A program made the position numbers and the translations under genes. A stretch of DNA of 30,354 bases from the NCBI GenBank assembly GCA_003557585.1, contig PWOE01000047.1, positions 1-30,354 of the forward strand, written 5' to 3'. Of this stretch, positions 17,524 to 23,916 are shown in pieces; positions within the stretch are counted from its first letter, which is position 1; the number at the start of each line of letters is the position of its first letter. The notes beneath the pieces are model-generated. The model searched no databases, was not told the origin of the DNA, and saw only the letters and a list, made by a program, of their open reading frames with translations. Origin of the DNA: Candidatus Nealsoniibacteriota bacterium. Its GTDB lineage: Bacteria; Patescibacteriota; Minisyncoccia; Minisyncoccales; CSSED10-335.

Positions 17524-17976
17524 ATGCCTAGTTTAGCTAAAAACAAAAAAGCCTACTTCGATTATCATATTATAGATAAGTTTGAGGCTGGTATAATCTT
17601 AATTGGTCAAGAGGTTAAGTCTATCAAGTCGGGAAGGATTAATCTTGCCGGGTCATATATTGTACCAAAAGATAGTGAGCTCTTCTTGATAGGTGCTCAT
17701 ATCCCAGCTTACCAACCAAAAAACATATCTGATTATGATCCTCAGAGGTCGAGAAAACTTCTCTTGAAAAAGAAGGAGGTCTTGCATTTAATCGGAAAAT
17801 CAAGAGAAAAAGGCTTGACTTTACTCCCCTTGCAAGTATATACTAGGAAAGGTTTTATCAAGGTTGAGCTTGGCGTTGGTAAGGGGAAAAAGCTTATCGA
17901 TAAAAGAGATTTAATAAAAAAGAGAGACCTTGATATGAGGCTTAAGCAATCCTTGAAAGAAAGAAATCGGGGATGA
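17524..17976 (+). CDS. smpB: SsrA-binding protein SmpB
   Basis: The 150-residue protein has the SmpB beta-barrel signatures KAYFDYHIIDKFEAGIILIG, EVKSIKSGRINLAGSYI and LPLQVYTRKGFIKVELG, and a basic C-terminal tail (KKRDLDMRLKQSLKERNRG) that occupies the empty mRNA channel during ribosome rescue. SmpB binds tmRNA and delivers it to stalled ribosomes. Predicted to be translated from a leaderless message. The last two codons plus the TGA stop (17969-17976) coincide with the first eight bases of mature tmRNA, so the gene's stop codon lies inside the tmRNA acceptor strand. No Shine-Dalgarno precedes the start. Confidence 0.97.
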   Translation: MPSLAKNKKAYFDYHIIDKFEAGIILIGQEVKSIKSGRINLAGSYIVPKDSELFLIGAHIPAYQPKNISDYDPQRSRKLLLKKKEVLHLIGKSREKGLTLLPLQVYTRKGFIKVELGVGKGKKLIDKRDLIKKRDLDMRLKQSLKERNRG

Positions 17977-18320
17977 CTGGCTTCGACAAGAAGCTAGCTT
18001 AAATAAGCAGAACGAGTTTTCTAGAATCTCGTAAAACTTCTAGAAACTAATAAGTGCCAACTTATTTAACAAACAACCCGCGTTAGCATACGCCTAGCGC
18101 CATCTGATTTGCTGACTCTTGATAGGCAAAAACAGGTGTCATACTAATCAAGATAGGTTATCTTTTTCGCCTTAAAAGAGATAACTGAAACGGCTAAGGC
18201 AAAGTTAAAAAGGTTTTGCTTAGCTTTCAACTTTTTAACTTACAACAAGCTAAGCTAATTCTGTAGATTTATTTAAGCGAACTTTTTTGGACGCGGGTTC
18301 AATTCCCGCCATCTCCACCA
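17969..18320 (+). ncRNA. ssrA: Transfer-messenger RNA (tmRNA), one-piece, CCA encoded
   Basis: The 5' end GGGGATG (17969-17975) pairs with CATCTCC (18310-18316), forming a 7-bp acceptor stem with a G3-U70 wobble, the AlaRS identity element. Discriminator A is 18317 and CCA 18318-18320. The T arm is GCGGG-TTCAATT-CCCGC just upstream of the 3' acceptor strand, and CTGGCTTCGACAAGAAGC near the 5' end matches the tmRNA D-region. Between them are several candidate pseudoknot stems and a tag reading frame. It is a single-piece molecule of 352 bases. The 5' end overlaps the smpB 3' end by 8 bases, and infC starts 22 bases after CCA with no terminator between, so processing from a longer transcript is likely. 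Confidence 0.96.
18056..18097 (+). other. tmRNA tag-peptide reading frame (resume codon GCC, stop TAG)
   Basis: After CTAATAAGT the frame GCC AAC TTA TTT AAC AAA CAA CCC GCG TTA GCA TAC GCC TAG encodes the proteolysis tag ANLFNKQPALAYA. The alanine resume codon followed by AAC is the usual opening of tags. The C-terminus reads ALAYA where most bacteria have ALAA-type endings; the hydrophobic end is kept but tyrosine occupies the penultimate position. Confidence 0.85.
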
Positions 18321-18342
18321 AATTCTAAAATAAAAAAAACGA

Positions 18343-18858
18343 GTGGCTTTAAGTAAAAGAGTTTACGCAAATAATCAAATAAGAGCAAAAGAAGTTAGAG
18401 TTGTTGATAGTCAGGGGCAACAATTAGGTGTCTTTCCTTTACAAGAAGCGATTAAGCTCGCTCAAGAAAAGAGCCTTGATTTAGTGCAAATAACAGAAAA
18501 AGTTGATCCCCCAGTTTGTAAGATAACCGACTATGGCAAGCATCTCTATCATCAAAAAAAGAAAGAAAAAAATCCAAAGTCGGCTCATGGAGAAACAAAA
18601 GGAATTAGATTGAAATTTGGCATATCTTCACACGATATGGAGACAAGAGCTAAATCGGCTCTCAAATTTCTAGACAAGGGTAACAAGGTTAAGATAGAGC
18701 TACCATTGAGAGGAAGGCAAAAAGCTCTCGGAGACTTCGCCAGAGAAAAGATGATTCATTTCGTAGAGATGATACAAGAAACCACTCAAGTAAAGATAGA
18801 AAAAGAGCTCAAGCGCGAGGGGCAAAGATTCACAATGATAATTTCTAAAAAGCAATAA
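18343..18858 (+). CDS. infC: Translation initiation factor IF-3
   Basis: The 171-residue protein has the IF3 N-domain (NNQIRAKEVRVVDSQGQQLGVFPLQEAI) and C-domain (IRLKFGISSHDMETRAKSALKFLDKGNKVKIELPLRGRQ). IF3 keeps 30S subunits free and checks start-codon pairing. The only possible start with normal length is GTG at 18343, because an in-frame TAA lies 10 bases upstream and no ATT or ATG occurs between. This differs from the AUU start used for autoregulation in enterobacteria. It begins 22 bases after the tmRNA CCA and has no Shine-Dalgarno. It heads the classic infC-rpmI-rplT order. No L20-binding leader could be recognised in the 66-base gap to rpmI. Confidence 0.96.
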   Translation: MALSKRVYANNQIRAKEVRVVDSQGQQLGVFPLQEAIKLAQEKSLDLVQITEKVDPPVCKITDYGKHLYHQKKKEKNPKSAHGETKGIRLKFGISSHDMETRAKSALKFLDKGNKVKIELPLRGRQKALGDFAREKMIHFVEMIQETTQVKIEKELKREGQRFTMIISKKQ

Positions 18859-18924
18859 GGCCTTGCATTTATTTCAAAAATATCGTATTTTGCAGATATT
18901 GCATTAGGGCAACAAATCAGAAAA

Positions 18925-19110
18925 ATGAAAAAAACAAGAAAATCAGTATCAAAAAGATTCAAAATAACCAAGACTGGAAAGGTGATGCGCAGAGCTATCG
19001 GCCTCAATCACTATTTGGCAAAAAAAAGCGGTAAAAAGACCAGACAAAATAGGCGCTGGATAGAGCTGCCTAAGGTTGAAGCAAAAAGAGTTAAGAAGTT
19101 ACTGAAATAA
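18925..19110 (+). CDS. rpmI: Large-subunit ribosomal protein bL35
   Basis: A 61-residue basic protein beginning KKTRKSVSKRFKITKTGKVM and containing NHYLAKKSGKKTRQNRR, typical of bL35. It is a small globular 50S protein near the exit tunnel region. It sits between infC and rplT, with two bases to rplT. No Shine-Dalgarno is visible upstream of the ATG. Confidence 0.95.
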   Translation: MKKTRKSVSKRFKITKTGKVMRRAIGLNHYLAKKSGKKTRQNRRWIELPKVEAKRVKKLLK

Positions 19111-19112
19111 CT

Positions 19113-19460
19113 ATGACTAGAGTAAAAAGAGGAACATCCAACGTTAAAAAGAGAAAAAACGTATTGAAGCATACGAAAGGTTTTCGCTGGGGAAGAAAAT
19201 CTAAATTCAAGCAGGCCAAAGAAGCTTTGATGCATGCTTGGACTTATGCTTTCAGAGATAGAAAAGCAAGAAAGAGAGACTTTAGAAAATTGTGGCAACT
19301 AAGAATTAATGCCGCCTGTCGCAATCAAGGAATAAGCTACAGCAAATTCATCAATCTTTTAAAGAAAAACAATATCGAGCTAGATAGAAAGATTCTCGCA
19401 TCTCTTGCTGAGAATCAACCAGAGGTTTTTAAGAAGATAGTAGACTCAGTGAAAGACTAA
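19113..19460 (+). CDS. rplT: Large-subunit ribosomal protein bL20
   Basis: A 115-residue bL20 with the usual order: TRVKRGTSNVKKRKNVLKHTKGFRWGRKSKFKQAKEA (rRNA-threading N-terminal helix), then YAFRDRKARKRDFRKLWQLRINAACR and ISYSKFINLLKKNNIELDRKILASLA. bL20 is an early 50S assembly factor and, in several bacteria, represses its own operon. Its TAA overlaps the ldh stop on the other strand (rplT ends at 19460, ldh at 19457). A candidate terminator for this operon lies inside the opposing ldh coding region at 19484-19518. Confidence 0.97.
   Translation: MTRVKRGTSNVKKRKNVLKHTKGFRWGRKSKFKQAKEALMHAWTYAFRDRKARKRDFRKLWQLRINAACRNQGISYSKFINLLKKNNIELDRKILASLAENQPEVFKKIVDSVKD
19391..19416 (-). terminator. 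Candidate terminator of the rarA-ldh operon, inside rplT coding sequence
   Basis: On the - strand GATTCTC-A-GCA-AGAGA-TGC-GAGAATC forms a 7+3-bp hairpin, followed by TTTCTATCT. It lies about 40 bases past the ldh stop, wholly within the 3' part of rplT on the other strand. The T tract is imperfect, so activity is uncertain. Confidence 0.4.
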
Positions 19461-20386
19461 TATACGCTCTTAATCACTTTTTTAAGCTTCTTTGCAGACT
19501 CTTGCAGAAGCTTTTTTTCTTGCAAAGATATATTGGGTTGCATTCTCTCTTTTATTCCATCTTCTCCTAAAACAACTGGCAAACTCAAACAGAGATCACG
19601 AATTCCATATTCTCCATCTATATAATGAGAAATTGGCAAAACCATTCTTTTGTCAAAAAAGACTGTTTCAACTATTTGAGCCACCCCTGAGGCAATTGCA
19701 TAATAAGTCGCCTGCTTGCCTTCTATTATAGTGTAAGCGGCACTTTTAGCTTGCTCAAATATCTCTTTTTTTGCCTTTGAGTTAAGCTTCTTGAAATTAC
19801 TTATCGATGTGTTACCAATCGTCGCCGTGCTCCAAAGAGCCAGCTCGCTATCGCCATGTTCTCCGACTATATAGGCATGAACACTTTTAGGATTTATCTT
19901 TAAATAATCTCCTAAAAGAAATCTGAAACGCGCTGAGTCTAGAATTGTCCCTGAACCTATTATCTTGTTTTTCTTTTCGGGAAATAGCTTTGTTGAAAGA
20001 TGAGTTAAAACATCGACCGGATTGGTAACCATTAAGACAACGACCTCTCTATTCTCTTTGAAGATCTTTGGAACAACTTCTTTAATAATCTCTGCATTTC
20101 TTTTTACTAAATCTAATCTACTTTCACCCGGTTTCTGGCTTACCCCACAACAGACAACCACAATTTTACTATCGCTGATATCACGATAATTACCTGCCTT
20201 AATCTTGGTATAGCCCCAAAACGGAACTGAGTGTTGCAAGTCCATAACTTGAGACTCAGCAAGCTTTTTGTTTTTATCTATCAAAGCAATCTCTTGAGCA
20301 ATGTTAGAAATTACCAAGCTATAGGCGACAGAGCTACCGACCATTCCAGCGCCAATAATAGTGACTTTATTTCTCGTCTTCTTCAT
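19457..20386 (-). CDS. ldh: L-lactate dehydrogenase
   Basis: The 309-residue NAD-dependent dehydrogenase has the Rossmann loop GAGMVGSS (13-20), MDLQHSVPF, VTNPVDVLTHLS, SGTILDSARFR (Asp150, Arg153) and the catalytic histidine in VGEHGDSELALWS (His177). The substrate loop reads GVSQKPGESR, with glutamine (Gln84) where malate dehydrogenases have arginine, so lactate specificity is expected. It reduces pyruvate to lactate and regenerates NAD+, consistent with fermentation. It is last in a five-gene operon, 2 bases after tspO. Its 3' end overlaps the rplT stop and also encodes the rplT terminator hairpin. Confidence 0.96.
   Translation of the reverse strand: MKKTRNKVTIIGAGMVGSSVAYSLVISNIAQEIALIDKNKKLAESQVMDLQHSVPFWGYTKIKAGNYRDISDSKIVVVCCGVSQKPGESRLDLVKRNAEIIKEVVPKIFKENREVVVLMVTNPVDVLTHLSTKLFPEKKNKIIGSGTILDSARFRFLLGDYLKINPKSVHAYIVGEHGDSELALWSTATIGNTSISNFKKLNSKAKKEIFEQAKSAAYTIIEGKQATYYAIASGVAQIVETVFFDKRMVLPISHYIDGEYGIRDLCLSLPVVLGEDGIKERMQPNISLQEKKLLQESAKKLKKVIKSVY
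19484..19518 (+). terminator. Rho-independent terminator of infC-rpmI-rplT, inside ldh coding sequence
   Basis: AAGCTTCT (19484-19491) pairs with AGAAGCTT (19506-19513), with an inner GCA/TGC extension after a two-base bulge, then a run of Ts (to 19518). It starts 24 bases beyond the rplT stop and lies within the last codons of ldh on the opposite strand (encoding LLQESAKKL). The stem and T run are convincing. Confidence 0.7.
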
Positions 20387-20388
20387 CT

Positions 20389-20853
20389 CTATATCGAAAG
20401 AAAATTAAGAACTCCGGCAAAAGCTACCCATAAGAGATAAGGGATTAAGAGGTAAGCTGAAGCTCTGCTGAATTTTTTAACAACAAGAATAATCAATAGA
20501 ATTGAGACCCAAAGAGAGATCAGCTCAACAAAGGCCGCCAAAGGATTCATTAAACCGAAATAAAAGAAGCTCCACAAGGCATTCAAGAAAAGATTGAAAC
20601 CAAAGACCAAAGCAACGCTTTTTTTCTGAGTTTTGCTTGCACTTGTCCAAGCAAGATATAATGAAAAAGCTATCATTATAAAGATTATGTTCCAGGCAAT
20701 CGGAAAGATGTAGTTTGGAGGAGTTATATCTGGCTTAATATATTGATACCAATCACTGGCTACTCCTTGGGATGTAAAGATGCCTCCAATTAAGGCAGTT
20801 AGCAAAACTGCTATAATTGAAACCGAAAGAGCTTTCCAATTTATCTTATTCAT
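20389..20853 (-). CDS. tspO: TspO/MBR-family (tryptophan-rich sensory) membrane protein
   Basis: The 154-residue protein has five hydrophobic helices and the TspO signatures WYQYIKPDITPPNYIFPIAWNIIFIMIAFSL and NLFLNALWSFFYFGLMNPLAAF. Family members bind porphyrins and cholesterol-like ligands and modulate stress or photo-oxidative responses. Heme or porphyrin genes are not in view, so the ligand is unclear. It overlaps the alkD-like gene by 4 bases and precedes ldh by 2. No Shine-Dalgarno; expression is likely by coupling. Confidence 0.92.
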   Translation of the reverse strand: MNKINWKALSVSIIAVLLTALIGGIFTSQGVASDWYQYIKPDITPPNYIFPIAWNIIFIMIAFSLYLAWTSASKTQKKSVALVFGFNLFLNALWSFFYFGLMNPLAAFVELISLWVSILLIILVVKKFSRASAYLLIPYLLWVAFAGVLNFLSI

Positions 20854-21542
20854 ATTTTTGTTTTTTTATTTTTAAGTAATAATTTCTCTTCTTTGCTTAA
20901 TTTTTCTGTTGCATAACTTAAAGTGATGCTTGAAATATCATTTATATTATTTTTAATAAAGTTTTTTAAATCTTGCTTAGATCTTTTACCAACTTCTCGC
21001 AACATCCAACCAATCGCTTTTCTTATTAAATGATGCTCTTCTTGTAAAAGCATTCTTGATATCTTGAGAGTTGTCTTGAAGTCATCTTTTTTAATGAAAG
21101 CTAAACTCGCCACTATTGAAACTCTCTTTTTCCACAAATCATTCGATTGAGCTAAAGAAAAAAGAATATCTCTGTCTTTGTCTATCAAGTAATCTCCTAG
21201 AATGTTGTAAGCGGAAATATCAACCAAGTCCCAATTATTTACATTTTCCAAGTTATCAAGATAAAAGTCAACAACCTCTTTTCTCTCTTTGCTCTTTCGG
21301 TACCTGTCGATTAATATAATTAAAGAGATAAAGCGTTCTTCGTGTATCTTACTTTTTAGCAGCTTCCCCACTTCTTTTAAGTCAATCTCATAATATTCTT
21401 TAGCTATTCTTCTCTGTTGAGGAACTGAAACACCTAAAAAGATCTCTTTCTCTTTCTTGGTTTTAAAATAGCTTTGAAGAGTCTTGGCTCTTTTCTTATC
21501 CCCTTGATTCATCAAGTCTCTTTTTATATCTTCAGCTCTCAT
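20850..21542 (-). CDS. DNA alkylation repair protein (AlkD-like HEAT-repeat glycosylase)
   Basis: The 230-residue all-helical protein fits the AlkC/AlkD superfamily: FKTKKEKEIFLGVSVPQQRRIAKEY, HEERFISLIILIDRYR, NNWDLVDISAYNILGDYL, WKKRVSIVASLAFIKK and HHLIRKAIGWMLREVGKR follow the canonical helix pairs, including the tryptophan and aspartate in NNWDLVD and the arginine in WKKR used by AlkD for 3- and 7-alkylpurine removal. It overlaps both the DUF1460-like gene and tspO by 4 bases. The proximity to rarA supports a genome-maintenance role. Confidence 0.9.
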   Translation of the reverse strand: MRAEDIKRDLMNQGDKKRAKTLQSYFKTKKEKEIFLGVSVPQQRRIAKEYYEIDLKEVGKLLKSKIHEERFISLIILIDRYRKSKERKEVVDFYLDNLENVNNWDLVDISAYNILGDYLIDKDRDILFSLAQSNDLWKKRVSIVASLAFIKKDDFKTTLKISRMLLQEEHHLIRKAIGWMLREVGKRSKQDLKNFIKNNINDISSITLSYATEKLSKEEKLLLKNKKTKI

Positions 21543-22411
21543 ATTATTTCGAAAAAGATAAGACCATCAAATAGATTACGATTATCTTTTATATACTCAT
21601 AAAAGTCTTGAGAAACCACTTCCTGAAACGACGACGATGCATGAATTAGACTTTCATTAGAAACAAGAAACCCTTCGTGCCTAACATCCAAACCAATCGA
21701 TTCATCGCCATCTCTAAGAAAGGCGACTCCAACAAAGGAAGGCAATTTCATTAAAATATCTTCTGATATGTCATCAAAAGAGAGATAGCTTATCTCTATC
21801 TGGTATTCAAAATCGATATCAATTAAACTTCTGTTCCTGTTTAGGGTTACTTCTTTTTTAATTGCCTTGCCGTTAACGATATCTTCTGTAATCTCTTTGA
21901 AATAAGGAGAAATTAAGTTTCTGTAACTACTGAAATGCAATCGATTTTCATAAGAGACGTTTCCTGGTGGATGATAATGAATCATCTTCGTCTTTTCTTT
22001 CGCTTCATTTAAGTCACTTGAATACAAAAGAGAAACTGTGGTGATAACAAAGGTGGTGCAATCGACAGCATCTATTTTGAAAATTGGCTTTTCATCACCC
22101 TCACCCATCGGAGCTAGTTGATACGGAGTGCCTAGTCTCAGCTCAACTATCTTCTTAAGCTTTTCCTCTTTAGATATATTTGATTCTGATAATTCATACA
22201 AGAAATGATTGATTTCTTCAACAGTCATCTTGTGAATTTTTGTCTCTATTTCAGACAAGAAATCGTTCTCGCTATTATCTAATTCAATTATCGAGGCTTC
22301 TTGCCTATCAATCGATTCTTGCGTCTCTTTTTCTGTAAAGAAATCTTTGAAGAGATAAAAAAAAGTCAGCAGGCAGGCCGTGATTAATATTAAAATTATC
22401 GCTTTCTTCAT
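21539..22411 (-). CDS. DUF1460-like cell-wall amidase/peptidase (NlpC/P60 relative), membrane-anchored
   Basis: The 290-residue protein starts with a hydrophobic segment (residues about 3-22, AIILILITACLLTFFYLF), suggesting export or anchoring. The core has GTPYQLA, then VDCTTFVITTVSLLYS with Cys118, and HEGFLVSNESLIHASS with His245 and His257, consistent with the DUF1460 fold, a cysteine-peptidase relative annotated as N-acetylmuramoyl-L-alanine amidase-like. A role in envelope peptidoglycan trimming is inferred. It overlaps rarA and the alkD-like gene by 4 bases each. Family assignment rests on the CTTFV and HxGFL motifs. Confidence 0.75.
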   Translation of the reverse strand: MKKAIILILITACLLTFFYLFKDFFTEKETQESIDRQEASIIELDNSENDFLSEIETKIHKMTVEEINHFLYELSESNISKEEKLKKIVELRLGTPYQLAPMGEGDEKPIFKIDAVDCTTFVITTVSLLYSSDLNEAKEKTKMIHYHPPGNVSYENRLHFSSYRNLISPYFKEITEDIVNGKAIKKEVTLNRNRSLIDIDFEYQIEISYLSFDDISEDILMKLPSFVGVAFLRDGDESIGLDVRHEGFLVSNESLIHASSSFQEVVSQDFYEYIKDNRNLFDGLIFFEII

Positions 22412-23535
22412 CTCTTGAAATATCTTTTTTTTGCAATTTTATCTGGCAGATAACTTTTCTCATTATATTTCTTATATCCCGAACCATAGCCGATATCTTC
22501 TGTTAGCTTATTTGTTGGATTTCTTAACTCAATAGGAATCGGGAGATTGCCATGCTTTTTAACGTCTTGTTGCGCTGCCATGAGTCCATCATAGGCTCTT
22601 CTCTCTTTTTTTGATAAAGATAGGTAGACCGTTCCATGGGCTAAATTAATTGCAGCTTCCGGTAAGCCAACGACTTCAACAGCCTTAAAGACTTCATTAG
22701 CGACAACCAAAGCTGTCGGTTGAGCCATGCCTATATCTTCTGAGGCAAAGATAATCATGCGCCTAGCGATGAATTTAGGGTCTTCTCCTGAATCTATCAT
22801 TCTTGCTAAATAATAGAGAGCAGCATCAGGTTGACTAGCTCGCATGCTTTTTATAAAAGCCGATATCGTGTCATAGTGCTCATCTCCTTTCTTATCATAA
22901 TTCAAAAACTTGCTTTGAAGGGCATTTTTTAGGTTATCAATCGTAATCGATTTATAAAGATTAAAAGTGTTTTCAATCAGATTAATTGCCTGTCGAGCAT
23001 CACCATTGGCCATATTAATAATCCAATCTTTCTCTTTTTTATTAATTTTTATGCCAGTTCTTTTTATTATCTCTTCAATTTCACTATCTTTAAGCCTTTC
23101 CAAGACAAAGACTCGACAACGAGACAACAAGGCTGAGATAACTTCAAATCCGGGGTTTTCAGTTGTTGCCCCAACCAATGTAATTTCACCCGACTCGACG
23201 TAGGGCAAAAGAAAGTCTTGCTGCGCCTTGTTAAATCTGTGAATTTCATCAAGAAAAAGAAGCTTCACTTTGTCAGTCTCTTTGTTGATTATTTTCCTGA
23301 TATCATTCTTGCTAGCCGAGACAGCAGACAGCTCGTGAATGTCTGCATTTAAACTATTGCCATAAATTTTAGCCAAAGTTGTTTTGCCAGTTCCCGGCGG
23401 GCCCCAAAGAATAAACGAGAAGAGATGCTTTTTATCAATAGCAACTCTCAATGGCTTATTCACTCCAATTAAATGCTCTTGCCCAACAAAATCATCTATT
23501 TTTTGGGGTCTAATTTTAGACGCTAATGGTTCCAT
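22408..23535 (-). CDS. rarA: Replication-associated recombination protein RarA (MgsA) AAA+ ATPase
   Basis: The 375-residue protein contains Walker A GPPGTGKT (45-52), Walker B LLFLDEIHRFN (Asp96, Glu97), sensor GATTENPGFEVISALLSRCRVF and the C-terminal tetramerisation region SEDIGMAQPTALVVANEVFKAVEVVGLPEAAINLAHGTVYLSLSKK. RarA acts at stalled replication forks. It is shorter than the usual 420-450 residues but appears complete. It heads the five-gene leftward operon and its ATG follows an extended -10 promoter by 8 bases, so the mRNA would be almost leaderless. Confidence 0.96.
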   Translation of the reverse strand: MEPLASKIRPQKIDDFVGQEHLIGVNKPLRVAIDKKHLFSFILWGPPGTGKTTLAKIYGNSLNADIHELSAVSASKNDIRKIINKETDKVKLLFLDEIHRFNKAQQDFLLPYVESGEITLVGATTENPGFEVISALLSRCRVFVLERLKDSEIEEIIKRTGIKINKKEKDWIINMANGDARQAINLIENTFNLYKSITIDNLKNALQSKFLNYDKKGDEHYDTISAFIKSMRASQPDAALYYLARMIDSGEDPKFIARRMIIFASEDIGMAQPTALVVANEVFKAVEVVGLPEAAINLAHGTVYLSLSKKERRAYDGLMAAQQDVKKHGNLPIPIELRNPTNKLTEDIGYGSGYKKYNEKSYLPDKIAKKRYFKR

Positions 23536-23543
23536 TAATAATT

Positions 23544-23552
23544 ATTGTAACA
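23544..23552 (-). promoter_or_regulatory. Predicted extended -10 promoter of the rarA operon
   Basis: On the - strand, TG-T-TACAAT (TG at 23552-23551, TACAAT at 23549-23544) is followed by AATTATTA and the rarA ATG. The start point would fall within one or two bases of the ATG. The -35 region overlaps the upstream terminator and is poor. Confidence 0.5.
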
Positions 23553-23559
23553 GATATAA

Positions 23560-23590
23560 AAGAAAAAAGCTCGTTGTTTTAACGAGCTTT
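23560..23590 (-). terminator. Strong rho-independent terminator downstream of the metK/90-residue unit
   Basis: On the - strand AAAGCTCGTT-AAAAC-AACGAGCTTT is a perfect 10-bp hairpin (23590-23566), followed by TTTCTTTT. It begins within the stop codon of the 90-residue gene and ends just upstream of the rarA promoter, separating the two transcription units. Confidence 0.85.
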
Positions 23591-23861
23591 AGGACGCTTT
23601 AGCCTCTATTTTTCTGATTAAAGAATGGGTTCCTTTAAGAATCTCTGGGTCTTTAAGGGGTGCCCACCAGACAGAATCTTCTCTGGTCCATATGAGCTGG
23701 CAATAGATTAGGTTATAGAACTCTCCAAAAGAAATACAACTTAATTCAATTGACGGCCTTTTTTTCAGATCGTTTTCCTTAATTCCCGATCTTTCTCTTT
23801 CTTTTTTAACAAAGTTAACAACGTCCTGAAGCATTGTTTCGACTGAAAGGGTTACCTCCAC
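23589..23861 (-). CDS. Small protein of unknown function (90 residues), downstream of metK
   Basis: I do not recognise this protein. It starts with GTG at 23861, chosen because AAGGAGGTG lies 5 bases upstream, the only strong Shine-Dalgarno I found in the window. The sequence begins MEVTLSVETMLQDVVNFV, then a charged stretch (KKERERSGIKENDLKKRP), and a more hydrophobic part with two cysteines and a tryptophan-rich segment (CQLIWTREDSVWWAPLKD). No signal peptide, membrane span or known motif is evident. It follows metK by 55 bases, which also contain a weak TTGTTA/TATCTT promoter-like pair (17-base spacing), and ends at a strong terminator. It could be co-expressed with metK or independent. 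Confidence 0.75.
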   Translation of the reverse strand: MEVTLSVETMLQDVVNFVKKERERSGIKENDLKKRPSIELSCISFGEFYNLIYCQLIWTREDSVWWAPLKDPEILKGTHSLIRKIEAKAS

Positions 23862-23866
23862 AACAA

Positions 23867-23875
23867 CACCTCCTT
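23867..23875 (-). promoter_or_regulatory. Canonical Shine-Dalgarno deciding a GTG start
   Basis: AAGGAGGTG on the - strand is placed 5 bases before the GTG at 23861. It is nearly fully complementary to a standard 16S 3' tail. Almost no other gene in this window has such a site, which makes it both decisive for the start and unusual. Confidence 0.8.
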
Positions 23876-23916
23876 TTAAGTGGGAAGATATCAGATTTCT
23901 ATTAAAATAACAAGCT

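Noticed and set aside
18859..18924. A bL20 or IF3 autoregulatory leader in the infC-rpmI gap
   Set aside because: Only a weak A/T hairpin (AAAATA-TCG-TATTTT) is visible and no known leader structure could be built.
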